Shown: positions 26,355-34,952 of the stretch, piece by piece | How positions within the stretch are numbered: the first letter of the stretch is position 1 | How the letters are laid out: each line of letters opens with the position of its first letter | Assembly: GCF_001542915.1 (NCBI RefSeq) | Contig: NZ_LNNH01000010.1 | Coordinates: 39,740 to 103,739 of the forward strand | Length of the DNA stretch: 64,000 bases | Source: Peribacillus simplex | GTDB taxonomy: Bacteria; Bacillota; Bacilli; Bacillales; DSM-1321 | Reading direction: 5' to 3' | The notes under the pieces: generated by a model | What the model saw: only the letters and a program-made list of their open reading frames with translations | Told to the model about the DNA's origin: nothing | The model's database searches: none | Position numbers and translations under genes: made by a program

Positions 26355-27701
26355 TCATTGTATAAAGGTGGAATATCTCCATAGATGATTGGCCGTCGGG
26401 CGGGCCATCATTTCAAGGCCTTTACTCTTCGCTTGATGCAGGGGCTCCCACTCCTGTTCATCTGTTTCCTTTAGATAAACTTCGTGATGGGGTGCCTGGT
26501 CATGATAGCCGGCAATATTGATTTCGCCATTTCGGTAAAAGGTCCCGATCACTTTATAATCCACCGCAGGAGAAAGAATGATCGGGTTCCCGACAGAGTG
26601 TGTCAGTTGAATCGTCGTTTTCTCTTTATTGGCTAACACGTGTTTCACTACAATGTCTTCGTCAGATGCCACACCTTCCTCGAGAAAAACAAAATCCTTG
26701 TCGTATGCCTCACTTTTTCCGACCGCTTTGGAAAACTCGATTTCCGCATCCTTCTCCTTCTCTTGAATCGTCAGATCGACCCTGGTCCTATAGCGGGATG
26801 AATCGGGATCGAAGCCCCGATTGTCCCCTTTAAAATATGGAACCTTGGAAGCAAGGTTGGGGTTCTTCAGCCACTCCTCCGGTAAAAAGGTGGAATAACG
26901 AAGCCGCCAATGTCTCAGCTTTTGGTCATCCGCCTTGCTTTCTTTAACCGATTGCAACAGCTGCTTCACGGGTCCTACCTTTTTGGTGTTCGTTATTTCC
27001 TCAATCGCTGCCTGTGCTTGGGAAGAACCTTTTTTAAAGACGCCGACCATACTCGCCAAAAACGATTTAACGGCATATGTTTCTTGCTCCGAACGCGGGA
27101 GGGGACGCCTCGCTTTGATCGTGTACGTGTATCCTTGGTTCTCGCTAATCCTCCGATCACTGAAGGAACATCCATGCACCTTCCCGACCTTTACGCCGTT
27201 CCGGAAAATCATGTATTCCTCTATCCCTTTAATCGGTTCCCATTCGAGGCTGATTTGACCTTTGGCGACAATCGTCGTGAAGACCAGATCCAAAAGGATA
27301 TTATCCTCCTTTTTATTCTCGGCGGTCGTCGATGTTTGTATTTTCATCCTTTTTTTGACTTGCTTCTCCCCATCCAGGCTCTCGATCATATACGTATAGA
27401 TCGTTCCTGCTGCCAGACCTTGTTCCGCTACATAAGGCTCCTTCCCGCTATAAATCGGCTGTAAACCTCTAAATACCCGGTAAAATCGCCCTTCATCCGG
27501 CCAGACAAGCTTTATGGCAGTCTCCTTCCGTTCAATTTTGCACATCAAGGACGTCGTCTTGATCACGGCCCGATGCAGCCTCTTATGCGAAACGAGATAA
27601 GCGATCCCTGCAATCCCGAGAGCCAGCAATGATTGCCGAGTGGTGATTTTAACTCCACGTTGTTTTAAGCCTGGAAATGAAAAATGAGTCATCCACATCA
27701 T
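26355..27701 (-). CDS. Fn3-like repeat protein, DUF3238-like
   Basis: A 448-aa protein with one N-terminal hydrophobic stretch (LLALGIAGIAYLVS), so probably membrane-anchored. Two fibronectin-III-like segments follow (about 60-130 with FYRVFRG and about 150-215 with EEYMIFRNG), and the C-terminal half has the HEVYLKETDEQEW and MMARPTANHLWRYSTFIQ features I associate with the Bacillus DUF3238 family. Two internal stretches repeat a word (RLRYSTFLPEEWL and WRYSTFIQ). Function unknown. The start is one of two adjacent ATGs after GGAAGAGG. The next 200 nt upstream hold no gene I can support. Confidence 0.65.
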   Translation of the reverse strand: MMWMTHFSFPGLKQRGVKITTRQSLLALGIAGIAYLVSHKRLHRAVIKTTSLMCKIERKETAIKLVWPDEGRFYRVFRGLQPIYSGKEPYVAEQGLAAGTIYTYMIESLDGEKQVKKRMKIQTSTTAENKKEDNILLDLVFTTIVAKGQISLEWEPIKGIEEYMIFRNGVKVGKVHGCSFSDRRISENQGYTYTIKARRPLPRSEQETYAVKSFLASMVGVFKKGSSQAQAAIEEITNTKKVGPVKQLLQSVKESKADDQKLRHWRLRYSTFLPEEWLKNPNLASKVPYFKGDNRGFDPDSSRYRTRVDLTIQEKEKDAEIEFSKAVGKSEAYDKDFVFLEEGVASDEDIVVKHVLANKEKTTIQLTHSVGNPIILSPAVDYKVIGTFYRNGEINIAGYHDQAPHHEVYLKETDEQEWEPLHQAKSKGLEMMARPTANHLWRYSTFIQ

Positions 27702-27921
27702 CAACACCTCTTCCTTTGATAGGTGTATCTTTTTTTTCCTTTACCCATTTTAAACTCGGGGCACACTTTGCGATGTGCTGCCACGTTCATTAACCTAAAA
27801 AAAATGAGGAAGTGCATGCCCACGGTCTTGTTTACATTTAACGGCGATTTTATATGTCTATTCATTTTTTCGTCGAAAAAAGCATCATGAATGCTACCAC
27901 TCATGATGCTTTCCCCCTTCT

Positions 27922-28077
27922 TTATCCCGATTTTGGAATCCCCTCTCGCAGACGATCTGGCAGCTCTACAAGCGTTTCGTTCAAGGTATCCAGTTTCGTT
28001 TCAATCCGATGAAGCAAATAAAGGGTAACAATGATCGGAAACCCAATATCACTGACAAACGGCAGGATTTGATCCAC
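27922..28077 (-). CDS. yvrJ: YvrJ-family small membrane protein
   Basis: A 51-residue frame reading VDQILPFVSDIGFPIIVTL and continuing YLLHRIETKLDTLNETL, the YvrJ pattern: one hydrophobic helix followed by a short coil. GTG start with GAGGTG upstream. It is the last gene of a DUF1659-DUF2922-yvrJ trio in one direction, a grouping common in Bacillus. Function not known; the trio may work at the membrane. Confidence 0.85.
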   Translation of the reverse strand: MDQILPFVSDIGFPIIVTLYLLHRIETKLDTLNETLVELPDRLREGIPKSG

Positions 28078-28130
28078 TTTTTTCTTCACCTCACCTTCCA
28101 GGGTGTACGGTCAAGGAAACACTTCCTAAG

Positions 28131-28349
28131 TTAGTTAAGCTCCAAATCCTCGACATTCCGCTCAACAAGCCGTGCTCCCTTCACGCCAACGAATCCACCT
28201 GAGGCAGAAATGAAAGCATTCCCAGCAATGACTTGTTCCATTGCCAGTTTAACCGTATTTACATGAATCGGATTTTTCGGATTTTCTACGGCAATCGTCG
28301 CTGATTTTCCTTCCTCCGTCTCGAATATCATTTCCAACACTTTAGCCAC
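28131..28349 (-). CDS. DUF2922 protein
   Basis: A 72-aa protein with the family features LEMIFETEEGK, VNTVKLAMEQVIAG and KGARLVERNVEDLEL. It lies between the DUF1659 and yvrJ genes with short gaps, so it is probably in the same transcript. Cytoplasmic, small and of unknown role. Confidence 0.85.
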   Translation of the reverse strand: MAKVLEMIFETEEGKSATIAVENPKNPIHVNTVKLAMEQVIAGNAFISASGGFVGVKGARLVERNVEDLELN

Positions 28350-28386
28350 TTGACATCACCTCCCTCCGGTCGGTTTCATGCACCAA

Positions 28387-28605
28387 TTAGCCCATCAATG
28401 AATACGTATCGACCCTCGTCACTTCGCCCAATGGATAAGTCTGCACGCTTGCGATCGCCGCAGCTGTTGAAAATAACTGATCAGCCGTCGCCTCGGTCTT
28501 GATGTTGGTGAAGGATTTACGTTTGAAGGTAATGTTCCCTTTTTCATTCAGCCCTGTTTCAAAATCGACCCGGAGCGTACTGGATACTGGAATTTGGTTG
28601 GCCAT
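28387..28605 (-). CDS. DUF1659 protein
   Basis: A 72-aa protein starting MANQIPVSSTLRVDFETG with the typical KRKSFTNIK and SVQTYPLGEVTRVDTYSL. AAGGGGGTGAGAG precedes the ATG; an upstream in-frame start adds 18 unlikely residues. First gene of the DUF1659-DUF2922-yvrJ trio. Role unknown. Confidence 0.85.
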   Translation of the reverse strand: MANQIPVSSTLRVDFETGLNEKGNITFKRKSFTNIKTEATADQLFSTAAAIASVQTYPLGEVTRVDTYSLMG

Positions 28606-28752
28606 GTCTCTCACCCCCTTTCGCACTCTATATACATTATTCCGAGCCGAAAGTAGCATGGTCTTAGTAAAAAGTTGGCATTTGGTTTTAACTGGAACGA
28701 TATGTTCACCTTTTAATGGGAAATAATATTCGAGAAAGGAAGTGGATCAGTC

Positions 28753-29382
28753 ATGTCATTAGAATGGTTCGACAGAATAAGCGGAGAATTGCAGGATCAT
28801 CTTACCTCGATTTGCGATGAGTACGACCGAAATGGCAGCATGATCGTGGAGCGGGGATCTAAGCATCCACGCATCGAATTTTATACAGAGCTCGATGACC
28901 ATGAGAGGGATTATTTCGCCTCGGTGTTTTTCGATCCGCATAATGAAGAATTTTACCTCGAATTCTTCGAGCAGGAATTGGGCCAGGTCAGCAAGGTGGT
29001 TTTGGCTGATATTGAAGATATCGTGGATGCTGTGCACGAAAGCTTCCATATCTATTTGGAAGAAAACGACACTGACGATGAATATGATCTTGATGCCGAT
29101 GCATTAGAAGAACATGATGATGTGGAGATTTACGAAATTGATGTCGATTGGGAAACGCCTGAAGTGACCGCTTATATGAAGGAAAATGAAGTGGAGGTCA
29201 CCTATCAATTCGGAATCGTCCAGGAAACCGGTGATGGCGTGCTAAAGCGCATCAATCGGATTCGAACAGCGGATGATGACATGTTAAAGGATGAAACGAA
29301 CTTTATTTTCAGCAAGGAAGAGGCAAGCACCATCATCGCCATGATCGCAAGCCACATGGATAAACTGAGCGAAATGGATTAA
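28753..29382 (+). CDS. Acidic cytoplasmic protein of unknown function
   Basis: A 209-aa strongly acidic protein (Asp/Glu-rich between about 105 and 135) without membrane segments or signal peptide. I do not recognise a domain. AAGGAAGTGG precedes the ATG. It is transcribed alone and ends at a symmetric hairpin shared with csgA. Confidence 0.7.
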   Translation: MSLEWFDRISGELQDHLTSICDEYDRNGSMIVERGSKHPRIEFYTELDDHERDYFASVFFDPHNEEFYLEFFEQELGQVSKVVLADIEDIVDAVHESFHIYLEENDTDDEYDLDADALEEHDDVEIYEIDVDWETPEVTAYMKENEVEVTYQFGIVQETGDGVLKRINRIRTADDDMLKDETNFIFSKEEASTIIAMIASHMDKLSEMD

Positions 29383-29387
29383 CGAAA

Positions 29388-29422
29388 GAAACCTTGTCCA
29401 TGCACATCATGGACAAGGTTTC
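29388..29422. terminator. Bidirectional terminator
   Basis: Perfect 13-bp arms GAAACCTTGTCCA and TGGACAAGGTTTC around a 9-nt loop, ending next to the csgA stop codon; convergent genes on both sides. Confidence 0.85.
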
Positions 29423-29423
29423 A

Positions 29424-29678
29424 TTACATCAAAATCAGTTCATAAACTTCCGATAATTGAGTGACCCGCTCCGTATCACTGGACTCTTTGGCATGCTTGA
29501 TTTCCTGCGGCAGGATATGATTCAGGAAACTGGCTTCTTTACCGGTAAGCACATTGATGAGATCTTCTTCTGATTGAAGATGGCCACCCTTGATTTTATT
29601 ATATATGCCCTGCGCTGCAGGATTTTGATCCGTATAGTTTGACAAGATCTCACGTAAGTAACCAAGCGTACGATCCAT
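29424..29678 (-). CDS. csgA: Sporulation protein CsgA
   Basis: An 84-aa protein very like the CsgA sporulation protein of Bacillus subtilis: MD-TLGYLRE at the start, SFLNHIL and EIK-A in the middle, and LSEVYELILM at the end. The B. subtilis gene is expressed in the forespore under sigma-G. GAGAGGGATGG precedes the ATG. Its presence is direct evidence for a spore former. No sigma-G promoter is claimed. Confidence 0.88.
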   Translation of the reverse strand: MDRTLGYLREILSNYTDQNPAAQGIYNKIKGGHLQSEEDLINVLTGKEASFLNHILPQEIKHAKESSDTERVTQLSEVYELILM

Positions 29679-29773
29679 TATTCCATCCCTCTCCCCTGTT
29701 AGGTTTACAGCTTATATATACCTTCCCCTATTATGGGCGGATGCATTCCTTGCTTTATTTTTCGAGTTTTATA

Positions 29774-29806
29774 AAAAAAGGACCCATTACGCTTGGGTCC
29801 TTTTTC
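29774..29806 (-). terminator. Terminator of the GntP (29877-31304) gene
   Basis: Arms AAAAAGGACCCA and TGGGTCCTTTTT around 6 nt, T-rich on both outer sides; located 70 nt after the permease stop codon. Confidence 0.7.
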
Positions 29807-29808
29807 GG

Positions 29809-29872
29809 GTTCGCGCGAGTTTCGGCGCTTTACTCGCCAATTCGGACTTTTCTCGCGAGTTCATGCTGTGTC
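29809..29872. repeat. Intergenic degenerate repeat array (copy 2)
   Basis: Contains TCGCGCGAGTTTCGGCGC, TACTCGCCAATTCGGACTTT and TCTCGCGAGTTC, words shared with the array at 4438-4515 and, inverted, at 12911-13020. Confidence 0.4.
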
Positions 29873-29876
29873 ATCA

Positions 29877-31304
29877 TTACACGATGCCAAACCAGGTGTA
29901 GAGGGCGATGATGACGAAGACAGCGAGTGATTTGATGACGGTGATCATGAAGATGTTGCCGTATGATTGTCGATGCGTTAGTCCGGTGACGGCAAGCAGG
30001 GTGATGACGGCTCCGTTATGCGGGAGGGTATCCATGCCGCCTGATGCCATGGCGACGACGCGGTGCATCACTTCGGGTGAGATGTTTGCCGCGGCGATGG
30101 CCTGATTGTATTTGTCGGCCATGGCGCTTAGTGCAATTCCCATTCCTCCTGAGGCGGATCCCGTTATGCCTGCGAGTGCGCTGGTGGAGACGGCACCATT
30201 GACGAGCGGATTCGAGAATACACCGGATATGCTGTCGCTGATTTTGGCGAATCCTGGGAGGGCGGCAATGACTCCCCCGAAGCCGTACTCGGATCCTGTG
30301 TTCATGACGGCAAGCAAGGAGCCACCAATACTGGTATTGAGGCCTTCCTTCATGTTTTTCGTCACTCGTTTCCAATCATAAGCAAGGGCCGTGATGATGC
30401 CGACGACCAAGGCGATTTCAACCGCCCAGATGGCAGCGGTGGCCGCTACATCCACGGAATAGGTTTCAAGCCCGATTGCTGAAAAATCAAATCCATTCGG
30501 GTACCATTTCGGTATCGCTTTCGATAGATAATTATTCATGAGGGCCACTAATCCAAGGGGGACGAAGGCTAAAATTTGCCGTAATGCCGTTTGATTGGTT
30601 CGTAAATCCGGAGCTGGCTCGCCTTTTTCCGATTCAGCGGCCGCCTCCTTTTCCTCCGCCGTGCCATAATAGCCTTCTCCGGCTTTCTTGGCACGCCTTT
30701 TTCTGCTTTCCAAATACGTCAAGCCGACCGATAGGACAAAAATGGCGCCTATGCTGCCAAGTAATGGAGCGGCATAAATGTCCGTACCAAAGAAGGCTGT
30801 TGGAATGACATTTTGGATTTGCGGTGTGCCGGGTAACGCATCCATCGTGAACGTGAATGCACCAAGTGCGATGGTTGCAGGCATCAGCCTTTTCGGAATG
30901 TCGGCTTGCTTGAACAATTGAACGGCAAAAGGATAAATCGCGAACACCGCTACAAACAAGCTCACGCCGCTATAGGTTAAGATCGCACCCAAGAGGACAA
31001 TCGTCAGCATCGCTTGTTTGGCCCCGATCAGGCGCACGATCGTCTTCGCAATCGATTCGGCGATTCCCGACATTTCAATGATTTTCCCGAATATGGCCCC
31101 TAATAGGAAGACGGGAAAATAATTTTTGATGAAAATGACCATCTTTTCCATGAATACACCCGAATAGAACGGAAGGATGTTACTCGGATCGATGAAAAAA
31201 ACCGGTAAAAGTGCAAAGATGGGTGCAAATAAAATAACGGAATACCCGCGATAGGCTGCAAACATCAGCAATCCTAACGATAGTAAAATAATCAGTAAGT
31301 CCAT
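29877..31304 (-). CDS. GntP-family permease
   Basis: A 475-aa transporter with 12 or more hydrophobic segments and the same signatures as the other two GntP copies here (FPVFLLGAIFGKIIEMSG, MDALPGTPQIQN and MDTLPHNGAVITLL). It is closer to the 15522-16907 copy than to the 32247-33530 copy by eye. AAAGGGGG precedes the ATG. It follows 3-hydroxybutyrate dehydrogenase copy 2 but a strong hairpin lies between, so it may be expressed only by read-through or from a weak local promoter. Probable 3-hydroxybutyrate or acetoacetate uptake. Confidence 0.87.
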   Translation of the reverse strand: MDLLIILLSLGLLMFAAYRGYSVILFAPIFALLPVFFIDPSNILPFYSGVFMEKMVIFIKNYFPVFLLGAIFGKIIEMSGIAESIAKTIVRLIGAKQAMLTIVLLGAILTYSGVSLFVAVFAIYPFAVQLFKQADIPKRLMPATIALGAFTFTMDALPGTPQIQNVIPTAFFGTDIYAAPLLGSIGAIFVLSVGLTYLESRKRRAKKAGEGYYGTAEEKEAAAESEKGEPAPDLRTNQTALRQILAFVPLGLVALMNNYLSKAIPKWYPNGFDFSAIGLETYSVDVAATAAIWAVEIALVVGIITALAYDWKRVTKNMKEGLNTSIGGSLLAVMNTGSEYGFGGVIAALPGFAKISDSISGVFSNPLVNGAVSTSALAGITGSASGGMGIALSAMADKYNQAIAAANISPEVMHRVVAMASGGMDTLPHNGAVITLLAVTGLTHRQSYGNIFMITVIKSLAVFVIIALYTWFGIV

Positions 31305-31365
31305 GTAAATCCCCCTTTAATCCAACTTTGAAAAATTCCCCCAAATCAGTCATATATACGCCAAA

Positions 31366-31408
31366 AGTGAACCTCTCCGTCCATTTAAATTGGACGGAAG
31401 GGTTCACC
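31366..31408 (-). terminator. Hairpin between 3-hydroxybutyrate dehydrogenase copy 2 and the GntP gene
   Basis: Arms GTGAACC-TCCGTCCA and TGGACGGA-GGTTCAC with a short AT loop; on the minus strand it is followed by TTTTGG. It may partly terminate the operon. Confidence 0.75.
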
Positions 31409-31433
31409 TTCAGTTTGTTATACGTTATTCCTA

Positions 31434-32210
31434 TTACTGAGCTGTGTAGCCGCCATCGATGACGACAGCTTGTCCTGTTACACTTTTCGCTTTATCGCTT
31501 GCCAAGAACAATGCATAATCAGCAATTTCACTAACATCCAATAAACGTTTTTGAGGCACTAATGGAAGAAGGACTTCTGCCAATACATCCTCAAGCGGGA
31601 CATTGCGTGTTTTCGCCAAGTCTGCCATTTGTCCGCGAACAAGCGGTGTATCCACATATCCAGGACATAATGCATTGACCGTGATTCCGTGCTCTGCACC
31701 TTCAAGGGCAGCAACTTTCGTTAAACCGATCACCCCGTGTTTCGCACTGTTGTAAGCCGCTTTACCTGCGAAGCCGATGACTCCGTTAATGGAAGAAACG
31801 TTAATGATGCGTCCGAAGCCTTGTTCCTTCATGATCGGGAATACGGCTTTCGTTAGCATGAACGGTGCCGTCAGCATGATTTTGATCATCAATTCGTATT
31901 TTTCAGTCGGGAAGTCCTCGATTGGCGATACGTGCTGCAACCCGGCATTGTTGATGACGATGTCTACGGAACCGAATGTTTCTTTAGCTTCCTTCACCAT
32001 GTTTACGATATCTTCTTCTTTCGTTACATCGGCTTTGATACCGATCGATTCGAAGCCTTCCGCTTTAAGGGATGCTGCCGCTTCCTTTACCATTTCTTCA
32101 TTAATGTCGGATAGAACCACTTTCGCTCCGCTTTGAGCGAAATGTTTGCCGATTTCAAATCCAATACCGCGAGCAGAACCTGTAATGATGACGACTTTGT
32201 TTTCAACCAT
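31434..32210 (-). CDS. 3-hydroxybutyrate dehydrogenase (SDR), copy 2
   Basis: A 258-aa short-chain dehydrogenase with TGSARGIG, NNAG, VSSINGVIG and YNSAK, the same set as the copy at 21569-22345. Over the N-terminal half the two copies differ at many positions, but the block from GYVDTPLVRGQ to about SEIADYA is identical, which suggests recent gene conversion or strong constraint. It lies 36 nt after a GntP permease in the same direction, as in the yxjC/yxjF arrangement. AGGAGG precedes the ATG. Confidence 0.92.
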   Translation of the reverse strand: MVENKVVIITGSARGIGFEIGKHFAQSGAKVVLSDINEEMVKEAAASLKAEGFESIGIKADVTKEEDIVNMVKEAKETFGSVDIVINNAGLQHVSPIEDFPTEKYELMIKIMLTAPFMLTKAVFPIMKEQGFGRIINVSSINGVIGFAGKAAYNSAKHGVIGLTKVAALEGAEHGITVNALCPGYVDTPLVRGQMADLAKTRNVPLEDVLAEVLLPLVPQKRLLDVSEIADYALFLASDKAKSVTGQAVVIDGGYTAQ

Positions 32211-32246
32211 GATAAATTTCCTCCTATTTGTATACGTTTTTATTGA

Positions 32247-33530
32247 TTAGACGATTCCGATGGCACCCATGATAATCCCGACGATCATCGCAATGGTCGG
32301 GATGATGAAGGCTACCATGAAAACATCCTTATATGTTTCTTTATGTGTTAAACCTGTTACCGCTAGAAGTGTTAATAGCGCGCCGTTGTTCGGGAAAATG
32401 GATGCACCTGAAGCAACTGCGGCCATTCTGTGGAATACATCCGGGCTGATTCCCGTCGATTGCGACAAGCTGTAGAACGTATCGCCAAGTGCATTAAGCG
32501 CAATACCCATACCGCCCGAAGCAGAACCTGTAATGATGGCCATGATCTGGACGGCAAGTGATTCGGCAACGAGCGGATTGCTGGAAATATTCAGCAGCCA
32601 GGAAGTGATATTATCGAATGCAGGTATGACCGCAATGACAGCGCCAAATCCAACGGCAGCACTCGTATTCAGGATCGCCATAACCGACCCTTTTGCTCCC
32701 TCGTTCACAGAGAATATGAACTTTTTATAATCCTTGATATTAATGAGCATTATGCTCAGGACCCCTAATAATAAGGCATAAATCGGCTCTAATTTCACAA
32801 CATTAAGTAATAGGACAACGATCAGAAGCGGAACCAAAGACAAGATCCAGTTCGGGATTTTTTCGTCCTCGGCTGAAGCCGTGACCGAGTCGTCCGTTGC
32901 GATGAAGCCTTCTCCCTTGGCGGAAAGTGATTTTTCCCTATAAGATAACCAGAAATACCCGCCAACGGCCATGATTAATGAAGTGACGATCCCGATGATC
33001 ATCCCCGAAGTTGGGGTCGTGTGGAAATATTCCATCGGTATCAGGTTTTGAATTTGCGGTGTACCCGGTATGGCTGTCATCGTGAACGTGAATGCCCCAA
33101 GCGCGAAAGTCGGAACAAGCAGCCTTCTCGTAACATTGGCTTCTTTAAAGAGAGCCAGCGCAATCGGATAAACGGCAAACACGACGACAAATAAGCTAAC
33201 GCCGCCATATGTCAATAAAGCGGAAGCGATCAATACACCCAGAATCGCCCTCTTTTTACCGATGATTTGTGTTACCTTCTTGGCGACGGATTTCGCTGCG
33301 CCCGTTTCTTCCATTAACTTCCCGAATATCGCTCCGAGTAAGAAGATCGGGAACCATTTCTGTACGAAACCGACCAATCCGGTCATATATGTGCCCGTAT
33401 ACGTATCGAATACATTCAATCCGCTCATTAATGCGACTACTCCAGCAACCAATGGTGCTACCCAAATAATGGACCATCCCAAATAGGCTAAAGCCATCAG
33501 CAATACTAAGCCAACAATGATACTTAACAC
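32247..33530 (-). CDS. GntP-family permease (YxjC-like)
   Basis: A 427-aa transporter with about 12 hydrophobic segments, FPIFLLGAIFGKLMEETG near residue 45 and FPNNGALLTLLAVTG near the end. This copy has SIFPNNGA where the other two have MDTLPHNGA, so it is a distinct lineage. GTG start with GAGGTGG upstream. It opens a GntP-dehydrogenase-(hairpin)-GntP operon. The 410-nt region to the divergent LysR gene shows a small stem-loop (33611-33627) but no -24/-12 promoter. Confidence 0.88.
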   Translation of the reverse strand: MLSIIVGLVLLMALAYLGWSIIWVAPLVAGVVALMSGLNVFDTYTGTYMTGLVGFVQKWFPIFLLGAIFGKLMEETGAAKSVAKKVTQIIGKKRAILGVLIASALLTYGGVSLFVVVFAVYPIALALFKEANVTRRLLVPTFALGAFTFTMTAIPGTPQIQNLIPMEYFHTTPTSGMIIGIVTSLIMAVGGYFWLSYREKSLSAKGEGFIATDDSVTASAEDEKIPNWILSLVPLLIVVLLLNVVKLEPIYALLLGVLSIMLINIKDYKKFIFSVNEGAKGSVMAILNTSAAVGFGAVIAVIPAFDNITSWLLNISSNPLVAESLAVQIMAIITGSASGGMGIALNALGDTFYSLSQSTGISPDVFHRMAAVASGASIFPNNGALLTLLAVTGLTHKETYKDVFMVAFIIPTIAMIVGIIMGAIGIV

Positions 33531-33940
33531 ACGGAACCACCTCTTTTCATGGTGATATCAATCATTTTGCTTTCCATCCCAGTTCCCCCTTGATGTGTAA
33601 ATCTCTCTCGGCTGAAAACTTCAGCCTCTACCCCATAAAGAATTGTAAACATGATCTATCAGGACACTCTCTTTTATTATGCCAAGATAATTTAAAGCCA
33701 TTCCTTGACCGTATTCCGAAAAAGATGAATAAGCCAAGCAATAAGTAAGGAATATATCTACTAACAAAGAATGCAATCTTGTTTTGGATCCTTTTAGAAA
33801 AGAGAATGTTTTTTTGATATAGGGTAATATATACTTGCTTTTTTTATCTTCATATAGTTTACATCCACTTAATTTATAAGTAAAATGAATAAAAAGAATA
33901 CAATCCATGCCAAAGGCGAATAAATAGGAGCGAGAGAGAT
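33531..33940. other. Divergent intergenic region of GntP operon and LysR gene
   Basis: AT-rich. Apart from the GGCTGAA...TTCAGCC stem-loop near 33611-33627 and possible A/T-rich binding sites for the LysR product, I see no gene. Likely holds both promoters. Confidence 0.4.
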
Positions 33941-34864
33941 ATGGAATTCCGAGACTTAAAATCCTTCATGGAGGTAGCCCTTCACAAGAGCTTTACAAAT
34001 GCCGCGGCCCAATCTTATTTAACCCAGCCTTCCTTGAGTAAAGCTGTCAAAAAACTAGAGGAAGAACTGCGTGTCGAGCTATTCGACCGTTCTACGAGAC
34101 ACCTCCGCCTTACCGATGCCGGTCAAATCGTCTATCAGCAAAGCCAAAAAGCCTTCGCGGCATTATCGGAATTGAACGTGCTCCTCGATGACCTGAGGGA
34201 CATTACGACCGGCGAGGTGAAAATCGGCATCCCTCCGCTGATCGGCACCTTGTTTTTCCCGGAAATTGCCCGCAGCTTTCAGGAACGCTATCCGAAGGTT
34301 TCCCTTCAGTTGGTGGAGCTTGGAGCCAAGCTGATCGGCAAGCTTGTCGAAGATGGCGAAATTGATCTCGGCATCGTCGTATTGCCGGCCAGTGATGCAA
34401 CCTTCCATATCTCCCCCTTCATTGAAGACGAATTCGTCTTATTCCTTCATGAAGAACACAGACTTGCGCAGCAACCCGCTGTCTCTTTAGCTGAACTGAA
34501 AGATGAGAAATTCATCCTCTTTTCAGAAGACTTCACCCTGCATGACTACATCATTCAGGCGTGTGAAAAGGATGGCTTCACCCCGGACATCTCATACCAA
34601 AGCTCACAATGGGATTTGATCATCGAGCTCGTCTCATCCAAGCTGGGCATCACCCTCCTGCCCAGATCGATCTATCGTAAGCAAAACAATGAAAATGTTA
34701 CAATCAAGCCGCTAAAACACTCGAATCTTTATTGGAAACTTGGGATCATCACCAAAAAAGACGCCTACCAATCCTACGCGTTGAAAGAGTTATTGAAGCT
34801 GCTGGAGGAAGGGATTCATTTCGTGCAGTGCGACAATCATCCAAATGAAAAGGAAAAGCAGTGA
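33941..34864 (+). CDS. LysR-family transcriptional regulator
   Basis: A 307-aa regulator. N-terminal winged helix-turn-helix (LKSFMEVALHKSFTNAA and SQPSLS-type recognition region QPSLSKAVKKLE), then the periplasmic-binding-like effector domain (from about residue 90, VKIGIPPLIGTLFFPEIA). CynR/CcpC-type members act on divergent genes, and this gene is divergent from the GntP-dehydrogenase operon, so it probably controls 3-hydroxybutyrate use in response to a carboxylate. AGGAGCGAGAGAG precedes the ATG. The last 15 residues are polar and may be a tail. Confidence 0.88.
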   Translation: MEFRDLKSFMEVALHKSFTNAAAQSYLTQPSLSKAVKKLEEELRVELFDRSTRHLRLTDAGQIVYQQSQKAFAALSELNVLLDDLRDITTGEVKIGIPPLIGTLFFPEIARSFQERYPKVSLQLVELGAKLIGKLVEDGEIDLGIVVLPASDATFHISPFIEDEFVLFLHEEHRLAQQPAVSLAELKDEKFILFSEDFTLHDYIIQACEKDGFTPDISYQSSQWDLIIELVSSKLGITLLPRSIYRKQNNENVTIKPLKHSNLYWKLGIITKKDAYQSYALKELLKLLEEGIHFVQCDNHPNEKEKQ

Positions 34865-34889
34865 AATTTACGAAATTCACTGCTTTTTT
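34858..34889 (+). terminator. Terminator of the LysR gene
   Basis: AGCAGTGAA and TTCACTGCT arms, T-run afterwards; overlaps the end of the reading frame. Confidence 0.8.
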
Positions 34890-34952
34890 GCATGTATGGA
34901 GGCTTTCATCATAAGATGAACAGATTGATTCGATTCCTAAGGAGACTGGCTT

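Noticed and set aside
27702-27904. 67-codon frame upstream of the Fn3-like protein
   Set aside because: No ribosome binding site, no family match and it overlaps the start of a better gene.
31305-31365. Possible sigma-54 promoter for the third GntP gene
   Set aside because: No GG-N10-GC pair fits in the required spacing.
33531-33940. Possible sigma-54 promoter for the GntP-dehydrogenase operon
   Set aside because: TTGGCATAAT occurs on the minus strand but the -12 GC is missing at the right distance.
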